Source: Rhizobiaceae bacterium (GTDB lineage Bacteria > Pseudomonadota > Alphaproteobacteria > Rhizobiales > Rhizobiaceae). Taken from it: a DNA stretch of 64,000 bases. Position numbers and translations under genes: made by a program. Position 1 is the stretch's first letter. Each line of letters opens with the position of its first letter. The notes under the pieces are model-generated. The model had not been told where the DNA came from, ran no database searches, and saw only the letters and a list, made by a program, of their open reading frames with translations. This document shows, piece by piece, positions 1-7,975 of the stretch. The stretch lies in contig JAMLJA010000021.1 in NCBI GenBank assembly GCA_023953905.1, forward strand, positions 1 to 64,000, given 5' to 3'.

Positions 1-923
1 ACTGGGATGGAGCGCCTTCGCTTGAGGCTGTCATCTACCGGCCGATCACCGATGCGAACACCCGTATTGCCGAGATGCTCGCCGGTGGTCTGGACATCAT
101 GGTGGAAGTCCCACCGGACAGCTTGCAGCAGTTTCGCACCGACGCCAGCTTCACCGTCCAGGAACAGGCCGGTCCCCATCTCTGGTTCCTGATCCTGAAC
201 ACAAAGGAAGGCCCTTTTGCCAAGAAGGAGATCCGTCAGGCCGCGAACTACGCGATCAACAAGACCGCACTGGTGGACAGCATCCTTCAAGGTACCGCTG
301 AAGTGGCCGCCGGACCCACCCCGCCGGCCTTTGCATGGGCCTATGACGAAAAGCTCCAGCCCTATCCGTACGATCCGGAGAAGGCCAAGGCCATGCTTTC
401 GGAGGCGGGCTACAATGGCGAGGAATTGACGTTCTACGTCACCGAAGGTGGCTCTGGAATGCTCGACCCGATCGCCATGGGCACCGCGATCCAGGCCGAT
501 CTGGAAGCGGTCGGCATGAAGGTTAAGATCGAGACCTATGAGTGGAATACGTTCCTCGGCAAGGTCAATCCGGGTCTCGAAGGCAAGGCTGACATGGCCG
601 AGATGGCGTGGATGACAAACGATCCCGACACCCTGCCGTTCCTGACGCTGCGCACTGAGGCCTCACCGGACAAGGGCGGCTTCAACTCGGGTTATTATTC
701 GAACCCTGAAGTCGACAAACTGCTCGAATCCGCACGGAAATCCACGGATCAATCCGAACGCGCCGATCTCTACAAGCAGATGCAGAAGATCGTTCAGGAC
801 GACGCCCCGTGGGTCTTTGTAGCCAACTGGAAGCAGAATGCGGTGACGAAAGCCTCGGTCGAGAATTTCAAGCTGCAGCCTTCCTTCTTCCTGATGCTGC
901 AGAAGGTTGCGAAGCCGCAATAA
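1..923 (+). CDS. Peptide/opine ABC transporter substrate-binding protein, 5' end missing
   Basis: C-terminal part (about 306 residues, frame beginning at base 3) of a periplasmic family-5 solute-binding protein (SBP_bac_5, DppA/OppA type). It would deliver a peptide or related small solute to the membrane permeases encoded next. The visible start, with IYRPITDANTRIAEM, and the later GYNGEE and TDQSERADLYKQMQ stretches match the back half of this fold. The signal peptide and N-lobe lie outside the window, so ligand class cannot be judged. A strong stem-loop separates it from the downstream permease gene, as is common after binding-protein genes, which need higher expression. Family certain, substrate unknown. 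Confidence 0.9.
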   Translation, partial: WDGAPSLEAVIYRPITDANTRIAEMLAGGLDIMVEVPPDSLQQFRTDASFTVQEQAGPHLWFLILNTKEGPFAKKEIRQAANYAINKTALVDSILQGTAEVAAGPTPPAFAWAYDEKLQPYPYDPEKAKAMLSEAGYNGEELTFYVTEGGSGMLDPIAMGTAIQADLEAVGMKVKIETYEWNTFLGKVNPGLEGKADMAEMAWMTNDPDTLPFLTLRTEASPDKGGFNSGYYSNPEVDKLLESARKSTDQSERADLYKQMQKIVQDDAPWVFVANWKQNAVTKASVENFKLQPSFFLMLQKVAKPQ

Positions 924-930
924 TCCCGAT

Positions 931-956
931 GTGCCGGCGGCTTAGGCCGCCGGCAC
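931..956 (+). promoter_or_regulatory. Intercistronic stem-loop after the binding-protein gene
   Basis: Perfect 11-bp inverted repeat GTGCCGGCGGC / GCCGCCGGCAC with a TTAG tetraloop, starting 7 bases after the binding-protein stop. No T-run follows, so it is more likely an mRNA-stabilising or partially attenuating hairpin than a full terminator. The next ORF starts 27 bases later with its own Shine-Dalgarno site. Confidence 0.7.
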
Positions 957-983
957 CAAACTCTCCCGGCGAAGGAAACCGCA

Positions 984-1928
984 GTGACGAGCTATATCTC
1001 GAAACGACTGCTGGCGGCGATCCCGGTTCTGTTCGGGCTGACAATCATCGTCTTTCTGATCATGGCGATGATCCCGGGAGACCCGGCCACAGCCATACTC
1101 GGGTCCTACGCGACGCCGGAGAATGTCGAGAAACTCAACCGCGATCTCGGTCTCGACAAGCCGATGTTCCAGCAATATCTCATCTGGCTGACGAACCTGC
1201 TGCATGGTGATCTCGGCCGTTCCTACACGCTCAACCGGCCGGTTCTGGATGAAGTGATGGAGCGGTTTTCGGCAACGCTCATCCTGGCCGGCACATCTCT
1301 CATTCTCTGTTCCGTTTTCGGCCTGATCGCGGGCGTGATCTCGGCTGTCCGGCAGTTTTCGTGGACGGACCGGATCATCACTTTCGTCGTGCTCGTCGGC
1401 ATTTCGGTGCCATCCTTTTGGCTCGGCCTGCTGCTCATTCTCGTCTTCGCCGTCAATCTGAAGTGGTTTCCCGCCTCAGGCATGTTCGCCATCTATGGCG
1501 GCGGCGATCTGCCTGACCTGTTGCACCATCTGTTCCTGCCAGCCGTCACACTTGCCGTGGTTGCGACAGGGGTCATCGCGCGCCTGACCCGCACGGCCAT
1601 GCTGGAAGTGCTGCGGCAGGATTTCATTCGAACCGCCCGTGCAAAAGGCGTCAGCGAGCGCGCCGTCATCTACAGGCACGCATTCAAGGCAGCGCTGGTG
1701 ACGGTTATCCCGGTAATCGGCATTCAGGCCGGCTTCGTGCTTGGCGGTGCCGTCTATATCGAGACGGTTTTCCAATGGCCGGGCATCGGATCGATGCTGG
1801 TCAAGGCGATTTCCACCCGTGACCTGCTGCTCGTCCAGGGCGGAGTCCTCGTCGTCGCGGCAGCCTACGTCCTTTTCAATCTCGCAGCCGATGTCGTGCA
1901 AACCGTGCTTGATCCGAGGCTACGCTAA
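984..1928 (+). CDS. Peptide ABC transporter permease, DppB/OppB type
   Basis: Inner-membrane permease of 314 residues with the usual length and about six hydrophobic segments. The coupling motif that contacts the ATPase is visible around residues 206-240 (EVLRQDFIRTARAKG, then RHAFKAALVTVIP). The start is GTG at 984, supported by GAAGGA at 971-976; the N-terminus MTSYISKRLLAAIPVL is typical. The stop codon abuts the next ATG (TAAATG), so the two genes are translated together. It should form a heterodimeric channel with the permease half of the next protein. Function as a permease is secure; the imported substrate is not known. Confidence 0.95.
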   Translation: MTSYISKRLLAAIPVLFGLTIIVFLIMAMIPGDPATAILGSYATPENVEKLNRDLGLDKPMFQQYLIWLTNLLHGDLGRSYTLNRPVLDEVMERFSATLILAGTSLILCSVFGLIAGVISAVRQFSWTDRIITFVVLVGISVPSFWLGLLLILVFAVNLKWFPASGMFAIYGGGDLPDLLHHLFLPAVTLAVVATGVIARLTRTAMLEVLRQDFIRTARAKGVSERAVIYRHAFKAALVTVIPVIGIQAGFVLGGAVYIETVFQWPGIGSMLVKAISTRDLLLVQGGVLVVAAAYVLFNLAADVVQTVLDPRLR

Positions 1929-3878
1929 ATGAGCCGCTCAGCAACCGCGACCACGTCAACGGCGGAGTCCGCGAAATCCACTTCGAGCCGGCCGAGCAGC
2001 CTGCATCTCCTGTTCAACAACAAGCTGGCGACGGCAGGGCTCATCGTGTTCGGGCTGATCGTGCTTGTCGCCCTTGCCGCACCGTTGCTGCCGCTGGCCA
2101 ATCCTGACGCGACAGCGCCTGTCGACCGGTTGTTGCGGCCGCTCTCGGACGGCCATCTGCTGGGCACGGACGCTCTCGGGCGCGATATTCTCTCCAGGCT
2201 GATCTGGGGAACGCGGGTGAGCCTTGCCGTCGGCATCTCCGCAACTCTGATCGCCGCGTTCTTCGGCTCGATGATCGGCCTCGTCGCGGGCTATGCCGGT
2301 GGACGCATCGATACGCTGCTGATGCGCGGCATCGATATGGTCATGGCCTTCCCCTACATCCTTCTGGCACTGGCCATCGTCGCGGTGCTCGGACCGGGCC
2401 TGCTCAATGCGCTCTATGCGATCGCCGTCGTCAATATCCCCTTCTTCGCGCGCAATATTCGGGGGATAGCGCTCGGCCTGTCGCGCCGGGAGTTCGTCGA
2501 TGCGGCGAGGCTGTCGGGCAAGTCCCACCCCCAGATCCTGTTCCTGGAAGTGTTGCCCAACGTCCTGCCGGTTATCATCATCACAATGTCGACGACGATC
2601 GGCTGGATGGTGCTGGAAACGGCCGGTCTTTCTTTCCTCGGGCTGGGTGCGCAGCCGCCGCAGGCCGACCTAGGGTCGATGCTGGGCGACGGGCGCAAGA
2701 TCCTGTTCACCGCGCCCCATGTCTCCATCATTCCCGGCCTGATGATCTTTGCGCTGGTGATGAGCATCAACCTACTCGGAGACGGTGTTCGCGACGTTCT
2801 CGACCCACGCCTGAAGTCAGGCGCCCTGACGCGGCCGGTCGCACGCACCGCGGTGATACGGGACAGCGTGCCGCAGATCGCCGAGCCTGATGCAAACGCG
2901 GTTCTCGACGTGCGAGACCTGAAGACCGAGTTCGCGTTTGGCGGTGAGATTTTCAAGGCGGTCGGCGGTGTCGACATGTCGGTCGGACAAGGCGAATGCC
3001 TCGGCATCGTCGGAGAGTCGGGGTCCGGCAAGTCGGTGTCGGCCATGTCGATCATGGGGCTGGTGCCGACACCTCCGGGACGTATTACAGGCGGCGTTGC
3101 CCTGCTTGAGGGCGAAGACCTCTTCGCCGCGACAGACGAGCGCATCCGCCAATTGCGCGGATCGGCTGTCTCGCATGTCTTTCAGGATCCTTTGTCGACA
3201 TTGCACCCGCTATTTACGGTTGGCGACCAGCTCGTGGAGGCAATTCAGGCGCACCAGTCCCTCTCAGGCAGTGAAGCACGCGCCAAGGCGGCAGACCTCT
3301 TGAAATTGGTGCGCATCCCGAACCCCGCCGAGCGTCTGAACGCCTATCCCCACGAACTGTCCGGCGGCATGCGCCAGCGCGTCTGCATCGCCATGGCACT
3401 TGCGGACGACGCGCGCGTCATCATCGCGGACGAGCCGACCACGGCTCTGGATGTCACTGTTCAGGCGCAGGTTCTGGCCTTGTTGGACACGCTCCGCAAA
3501 GAGCGCAACGCCGGAATATTGTTCATCACCCACGACTTCGGGGTGGTGTCCGCGATCTGCGACCGTGTGGCGGTCATGTATGCGGGCAAGTTCGTCGAGA
3601 CCGGAAAGACCGAGGACATTCTTTCCTCGCCGGCCCATCCCTATACCGCGAAGCTGATCGACTGTGTTCCAGTTCTCGGCCAGCCGGAACGCCGCCTCGA
3701 CGCCATCGAGGGACGGCCGCCGGTCGTCAACAAATTGCCCATCGGTTGCGCCTTTGCGCCGAGGTGCCCGCGCGCTCAGGACGATTGCCGTGCCGCACCG
3801 ATTCCCATCACGCGGTTCGGTGACGGCCGCACGGTTCGCTGCATCCATCCGCTGACCGGAGAGGCCGCCAATGCCTGA
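1929..3878 (+). CDS. Fused DppC-type permease and DppD-type ATPase
   Basis: A 649-residue fusion. Residues 1 to about 298 are a DppC/OppC permease (N-terminal helix, GTDALGRDILSR, coupling loop SRREFVDAARLSGKS). Residues about 320-649 are a DppD/OppD ATPase with Walker A GESGSGKS near 361-368, signature LSGGMRQR near 477-484, Walker B IIADEPTTALD near 498, and a C-terminal oligopeptide-transporter tail with the cysteine pattern CAFAPRCPRAQDDC. Usually these are two genes; here they share one frame with no internal stop. Such permease-ATPase fusions are known in Rhizobiales transporters. It overlaps the next ATPase gene by 8 bases. It pairs with the DppB-like permease and the DppF-like ATPase. 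Confidence 0.93.
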   Translation: MSRSATATTSTAESAKSTSSRPSSLHLLFNNKLATAGLIVFGLIVLVALAAPLLPLANPDATAPVDRLLRPLSDGHLLGTDALGRDILSRLIWGTRVSLAVGISATLIAAFFGSMIGLVAGYAGGRIDTLLMRGIDMVMAFPYILLALAIVAVLGPGLLNALYAIAVVNIPFFARNIRGIALGLSRREFVDAARLSGKSHPQILFLEVLPNVLPVIIITMSTTIGWMVLETAGLSFLGLGAQPPQADLGSMLGDGRKILFTAPHVSIIPGLMIFALVMSINLLGDGVRDVLDPRLKSGALTRPVARTAVIRDSVPQIAEPDANAVLDVRDLKTEFAFGGEIFKAVGGVDMSVGQGECLGIVGESGSGKSVSAMSIMGLVPTPPGRITGGVALLEGEDLFAATDERIRQLRGSAVSHVFQDPLSTLHPLFTVGDQLVEAIQAHQSLSGSEARAKAADLLKLVRIPNPAERLNAYPHELSGGMRQRVCIAMALADDARVIIADEPTTALDVTVQAQVLALLDTLRKERNAGILFITHDFGVVSAICDRVAVMYAGKFVETGKTEDILSSPAHPYTAKLIDCVPVLGQPERRLDAIEGRPPVVNKLPIGCAFAPRCPRAQDDCRAAPIPITRFGDGRTVRCIHPLTGEAANA

Positions 3879-4854
3879 TGCCCCGCTGCTGTCCATAGAA
3901 AACGCCGAACGTGTCTTCGGCGGCGGACGCACCATGTTCGGCCAGCCAAAGCCTGCCGTTCATGCCGTGCAGGATGTCACCATCACGGTGCGAAAGGGCG
4001 AAACACTCGGCGTGGTCGGGGAATCAGGCTGTGGAAAGTCCACATTGGCGCGCATGATTGTCGGGCTCGACGCGCCGAGCGCCGGGCGAATCGTCTTCGA
4101 CGGACGCGACATCGTCAAAGAGGCACGTGGCGATTTGCGCCGCCTGTCGCGGGAAGTTCAATATGTGTTTCAGGATCCGGTCGCGTCGCTCAATCCGCGC
4201 AAGACAATTCGCGCCATATTGGAGGCGCCACTCCGCCATCTGCGGAAGCTGGACAAGGCCCAACGCGAGACGCGCCTTGAGGAACTGATGGAGGCGGTCA
4301 ATCTTGCGCCCGAATTCCTCGGTCGGTACCCGCACGAGTTTTCCGGCGGACAGGCCCAGCGTATCGGCATAGCGCGTGCCCTTGCCGCAGATCCGAAACT
4401 GATCGTGCTGGACGAGCCGGTATCGGCACTGGATGTTTCAGTGCAGGCCCAGGTGCTCAATATCCTCGACGATCTGAAGCGCCGGTTCGGGCTGACTTAT
4501 GTCTTCATCAGCCATGATCTTTCGGTTGTCGAAAGCGTCAGCGATCGGGTCGCGGTCATGTATTTCGGCCGGATCGTGGAGATCGGGCCGGGACGCACAG
4601 TGTTCCGGACGCCACGCCATCCCTATACGCACCTCCTGCTCGATTCCGCACCAGCGCCGGGCCGTCGCCTGCGGGCTTCCGAGGACGCGAACACGGAACT
4701 CCCCGACCCCTACGATCCCCCGCCGGGCTGCGCGTTTTATGCCCGTTGCCCGCGCGGAACGGATAAGTGTATTGCGCAAGTGCCGCCGCTCGAACTCATG
4801 TCGGACGAGGCCGATCATCGAGCAGCGTGTTTTCATCCGCATGAGGCGCAATGA
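3871..4854 (+). CDS. Peptide ABC transporter ATPase, DppF/OppF type
   Basis: A cytoplasmic ATPase subunit of 327 residues. It carries Walker A GESGCGKS at about residues 50-57, the Q-loop FQDPVASLNPR, signature FSGGQAQR near 157, Walker B LIVLDEPVSALDVS and the H-loop ISHDLSVV. The C-terminal oligo/dipeptide extension contains CAFYARCPRGTDKC, a pattern associated with an iron-sulphur-like cluster in this subfamily. It starts within the last codons of the fused gene (8-base overlap) and ends in an ATGA overlap with the FadR-type gene. It completes the importer by forming the second nucleotide-binding domain. Confidence 0.95.
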   Translation: MPDAPLLSIENAERVFGGGRTMFGQPKPAVHAVQDVTITVRKGETLGVVGESGCGKSTLARMIVGLDAPSAGRIVFDGRDIVKEARGDLRRLSREVQYVFQDPVASLNPRKTIRAILEAPLRHLRKLDKAQRETRLEELMEAVNLAPEFLGRYPHEFSGGQAQRIGIARALAADPKLIVLDEPVSALDVSVQAQVLNILDDLKRRFGLTYVFISHDLSVVESVSDRVAVMYFGRIVEIGPGRTVFRTPRHPYTHLLLDSAPAPGRRLRASEDANTELPDPYDPPPGCAFYARCPRGTDKCIAQVPPLELMSDEADHRAACFHPHEAQ

Positions 4855-5645
4855 ACCACAAAGTTGATCTGAAGGCGGGCGACAGGGCACATCCTGTGGT
4901 GCCCTCCGCTGCAAGGCGGCGCAAGCGGCCCGACATTGTGGCCGACTCCATACGCGAGCGCATCATGCGGTCTCGCCTCGGGCCTGGCGACCGCATTCCG
5001 ACAGACTGGCTTGATGCCGAAACGGTGAAGGTCTCGCGCGGAACGTTGCGCGAGGCGTTGAAGGTGCTTGAGTTCGAGGGTCTGATCACCAGCAAGACCG
5101 GCCCGGGTGGCGGCACCTTCGTGGCAGCCATCGCGCCTGAAAACGCGTTGCGGATGCTGGACAATCTGTTCCTCTTTGCACCTCCCTCAATCGCAGACAT
5201 CTACGCGATCAGAAAGCTGCTGGAGCCGGAACTCGCTGCTTCGACCGCAGGAGCCCTTTCAGACAGCGCTTTTGAGGCTTTGCAGGCGACGATCCGGCTT
5301 TGCGAGGCCGAGCCGACATCGGCGGAGGAAGAGTACCGTCAAAGGCTGGCCGAACTCGATTTCCACGCAGAACTCGCGCGCAATACCCCTAACCGCCTGT
5401 TGGGTTTCGTGATCACCGTATTGCTCAGCCTGCTGCGCGACATGACTGTTTGCCGTGAGATCTACAGCGAACCCAACCCCGAATTGCGAGAGGCCGGGCT
5501 CACCTACCAGATCCGCCTCTTGCGCGCGATTCGCGCAGGACAGGCGGACAAGGCACGCGACATCATGCGCGAGCACATGGCGGAAGCGGAAAAATACATG
5601 CTCGAGCGTTCTGCCATGCGGGCTCGTGGAGGGACCACATCATGA
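4851..5645 (+). CDS. FadR-family (GntR) transcriptional regulator
   Basis: A 264-residue regulator with an N-terminal winged helix (about residues 27-90: IVADSIRERIMRSRLGPGD, then VSRGTLREALKVLEFEGLI and the wing GPGGGTFV) and a C-terminal FCD ligand-binding domain (about 110-240). The FCD domain shows the metal-site pattern LDFHAELA and a later REHMAEAE. Members usually bind a carboxylate, amino acid or sugar acid and release DNA on binding it. Encoded inside the transporter operon with 4-base overlaps on both sides, so it is likely the local regulator. The operon promoter and operator lie outside the window. Confidence 0.9.
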   Translation: MNHKVDLKAGDRAHPVVPSAARRRKRPDIVADSIRERIMRSRLGPGDRIPTDWLDAETVKVSRGTLREALKVLEFEGLITSKTGPGGGTFVAAIAPENALRMLDNLFLFAPPSIADIYAIRKLLEPELAASTAGALSDSAFEALQATIRLCEAEPTSAEEEYRQRLAELDFHAELARNTPNRLLGFVITVLLSLLRDMTVCREIYSEPNPELREAGLTYQIRLLRAIRAGQADKARDIMREHMAEAEKYMLERSAMRARGGTTS

Positions 5646-6595
5646 CGACCGGCACCCACTCCCCATGGCGCACCATTCACGCGCAGAATTGCCATTGCGG
5701 CTGGGACCATTCCATCCCGCCAGTGGGAAGGGTGACATCCGGCGAGACGCTCACATTCCAGTGCCAAGATGCAGCCGGCGGTCATTTCACCTCGACCAGT
5801 ACGGCAGCCGACATCGCGACCATGAATCCGGACGGTATCAATCCGGTGACAGGTCCAGTCTATGTCGAGGGAGCCGAGCCGGGCGACGCGCTGAAGGTCA
5901 CGATCGAGGAATTCAAGCCGTCAGGTTTCGGCTGGAGCGCCATTATTCCGGGCTTCGGACTACTCGCGGACCAGTTCCCCGATCCGCATCTCCACCTGTG
6001 GCGCTATGATACGGCGGCGAACAAACCTGCGGTTTTCAATTCACATGCAAGCGTGCCGCTAAAGCCGTTCGCGGGGACCATTGGTGTCGCGCTTGCCGAA
6101 CCGGGGCGTCACGACATCATCCCGCCCCGGCGGACCGGCGGCAATCTGGACATTCGCGACCTGTCGGCAGGAACGGAGCTTTGGCTGCCGGTCGAGGTCG
6201 CGGGCGCGCTGTTTTCGGTGGGAGACACCCATGCCGCGCAGGGCGATGGCGAGGTGTGCGGCACGGCGATCGAAAGCGCGATGGACATCACCGTAAAGCT
6301 CGACCTCGTGAAAGGCGCCGCGCCGCGCTTTCCGCGGTTCTCCACGCGCGGCCCCGTCACGCGCCATCTCGACAGTGCAGGCTATGAGGCGACGACAGGC
6401 GTCGGCCCTGATCTGATGAGTGCCGCCAGAGACGCGGTCAGCGGCATGATCGATCATCTTTGCAGCTGGCGCGGCCTCACGGCCGAAGACGCCTATGTGC
6501 TCTGCTCGGTGTGCGGGGACCTGCGCATCAGCGAAGTGGTCGATGCGCCAAACTGGGTCGTGTCCTTCTATTTTCCGCGCATCGTCTTCGAATAG
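5642..6595 (+). CDS. Acetamidase/formamidase family hydrolase
   Basis: A 317-residue protein of the FmdA/AmdA fold, which hydrolyses short amides (formamide, acetamide) to ammonia and an acid. Recognisable features are the opening HNCHCGWDHSIPP-like segment, GPVYVEGAEPGDALKV, the LPVEVAGALFSVGDTHAAQ block with GDGEVCGTAIESAM, and a late DAYVLCSVCGDLRISE. Starts in an ATGA overlap with the FadR-type gene and is the last gene of the transporter operon. The context suggests the importer brings in an amide or amide-bearing compound whose nitrogen is released here. Exact substrate is inference. Confidence 0.88.
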   Translation: MTTGTHSPWRTIHAQNCHCGWDHSIPPVGRVTSGETLTFQCQDAAGGHFTSTSTAADIATMNPDGINPVTGPVYVEGAEPGDALKVTIEEFKPSGFGWSAIIPGFGLLADQFPDPHLHLWRYDTAANKPAVFNSHASVPLKPFAGTIGVALAEPGRHDIIPPRRTGGNLDIRDLSAGTELWLPVEVAGALFSVGDTHAAQGDGEVCGTAIESAMDITVKLDLVKGAAPRFPRFSTRGPVTRHLDSAGYEATTGVGPDLMSAARDAVSGMIDHLCSWRGLTAEDAYVLCSVCGDLRISEVVDAPNWVVSFYFPRIVFE

Positions 6596-6611
6596 AATGA
6601 GACCGCGAGCC

Positions 6612-7385
6612 TCAGGTTGGCAAAGCCGCGTCCACTGGCTGTAGCTCCACCAGTGGCGCTGGAACGTCCGTCGTCTTTTCCTTGGCCTTGCAGATGTCGG
6701 CGATGACACACAGCTCGCATTCAGGCTTGCGCGCCTTGCAGACATAGCGTCCGTGAAGGATCAGCCAATGGTGCGCATGGCGCATATATTCTGGCGGGAT
6801 GATCTTCACCAGACCCGCCTCGACCTGCTCGGGTGTCTTTCCGGGCGCAAGCCCCAACCTGTTCCCGATGCGAAAGATATGCGTGTCGACGGCCATGGTG
6901 GGTTCGCCAAAAGCCATGTTGAGCACGACATTGGCGGTCTTGCGACCGACGCCGGGCAACTTGGTCAACTCGTCCAGGCTGGCGGGAACCTCGCCGTCAT
7001 GGTCACGGACGAGCGCTGAACACAGCGCGATGACGTTCTTGGCCTTGTTGCGCCACAGGCCGATCGTGCGAATATATTCGCCCACCGCGGCCTCGCCCAG
7101 CGCCAGCATTTTCTGGGGATCATCGGCTGCCTTGAAGAGCGCTCGCGTCGCCTTGTTGACGCCAGCGTCGGTGGCCTGTGCTGACAGGACCACGGCGACA
7201 AGAAGTGTAAACGCGTTGACGTGCTCCAGTTCGCCCTTGGGTTCGGGACGCTGGACGGCAAAGCGTCGAAAGATCTCGCGCACTTCCGCCTGCGAGTAGC
7301 GCGAGCGTGGAAGGCGGCGCGTTGCGATCTTCTTCGCCACGACCTTTTGCACGGCTGCGACCTTTTGTGATTTGGGGTTCGTCAT
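6612..7385 (-). CDS. nth: Endonuclease III
   Basis: DNA glycosylase/AP lyase that removes oxidised pyrimidines in base-excision repair. The 257-residue protein has the helix-hairpin-helix LPGVGRKTANVVL with its catalytic lysine, the VDTHIFRIGNRLGL segment with the catalytic aspartate, and a C-terminal 4Fe-4S ligand set C-X6-C-X2-C-X5-C (CKARKPECELCVIADIC). A basic N-terminal extension of about 40 residues precedes the catalytic core, as in other rhizobial forms. The chosen ATG (complement of 7383-7385) begins MTNPKSQK; a longer reading would cover the divergent DUF2244 gene. Only 21 bases separate the two divergent start codons. Confidence 0.95.
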   Translation of the reverse strand: MTNPKSQKVAAVQKVVAKKIATRRLPRSRYSQAEVREIFRRFAVQRPEPKGELEHVNAFTLLVAVVLSAQATDAGVNKATRALFKAADDPQKMLALGEAAVGEYIRTIGLWRNKAKNVIALCSALVRDHDGEVPASLDELTKLPGVGRKTANVVLNMAFGEPTMAVDTHIFRIGNRLGLAPGKTPEQVEAGLVKIIPPEYMRHAHHWLILHGRYVCKARKPECELCVIADICKAKEKTTDVPAPLVELQPVDAALPT

Positions 7386-7406
7386 CAGAGCTCTATAAAT
7401 AATGTG

Positions 7407-7898
7407 ATGAGCGTCACAAACACCGGATTTGAGGCCGACGAGCCCTTTTTCAGGGCTTTGCTCACACCTTATCGTTCCCTCGGACGCACCGGCTTTCTGG
7501 TGCTGATGGGAACGACCACCTTCTGCTGGCTGGTAACCGGCGCCTTTTTTCTCGCACATGGCGCCTGGCCGGTCTTCGGCTTCTTCGGGCTGGACGTCGT
7601 CCTGCTCTATCTGGCGTTTCATATGAACTACCGGGCCGCTCGCGTGCGGGAAGAAGTCTGCGTGTCACGAACGGCGCTCGACATCCGTAAGACCGCTCCG
7701 TCTGGCCGCCACGAGGACCACCATTTCAATCCGTTCTGGGCAAAATTCGCCGTTTCGCGTCACTCCGAGATCGGAATTACAGGCATGGCGGTCGAGGCCC
7801 AGGGACGCCATGTTCCCATCGGCAGCTTTCTCAATCCCGACGACCGGGAGAGTTTTGCCAACGCCTTCCAGCAGGCACTCCACAAGGCACGGAGCTAA
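7407..7898 (+). CDS. DUF2244 membrane protein
   Basis: A 163-residue protein of the alphaproteobacterial DUF2244 family, function unknown. Two adjoining membrane segments (about residues 25-70, LVLMGTTTFCWLVTG and FFGLDVVLLYLAF) are followed by a soluble domain resembling a PH-like fold, with the conserved FNPFWAKFAVSRH and VPIGSFLNPDDRESFANAF. GTG at 7404 directly precedes the chosen ATG at 7407. It is divergent from nth at 21 bases, an arrangement I recall as common in rhizobia. No clear Shine-Dalgarno site is present, so a leaderless or weakly initiated message is possible. Confidence 0.85.
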   Translation: MSVTNTGFEADEPFFRALLTPYRSLGRTGFLVLMGTTTFCWLVTGAFFLAHGAWPVFGFFGLDVVLLYLAFHMNYRAARVREEVCVSRTALDIRKTAPSGRHEDHHFNPFWAKFAVSRHSEIGITGMAVEAQGRHVPIGSFLNPDDRESFANAFQQALHKARS

Positions 7899-7975
7899 CC
7901 CGACCTTAGTCTGCAGGTTTCGGGTGGCGAGGGCAAAGCCGCGAAGCGATATTCTCCGCAGAGGAGCAATTCGCT

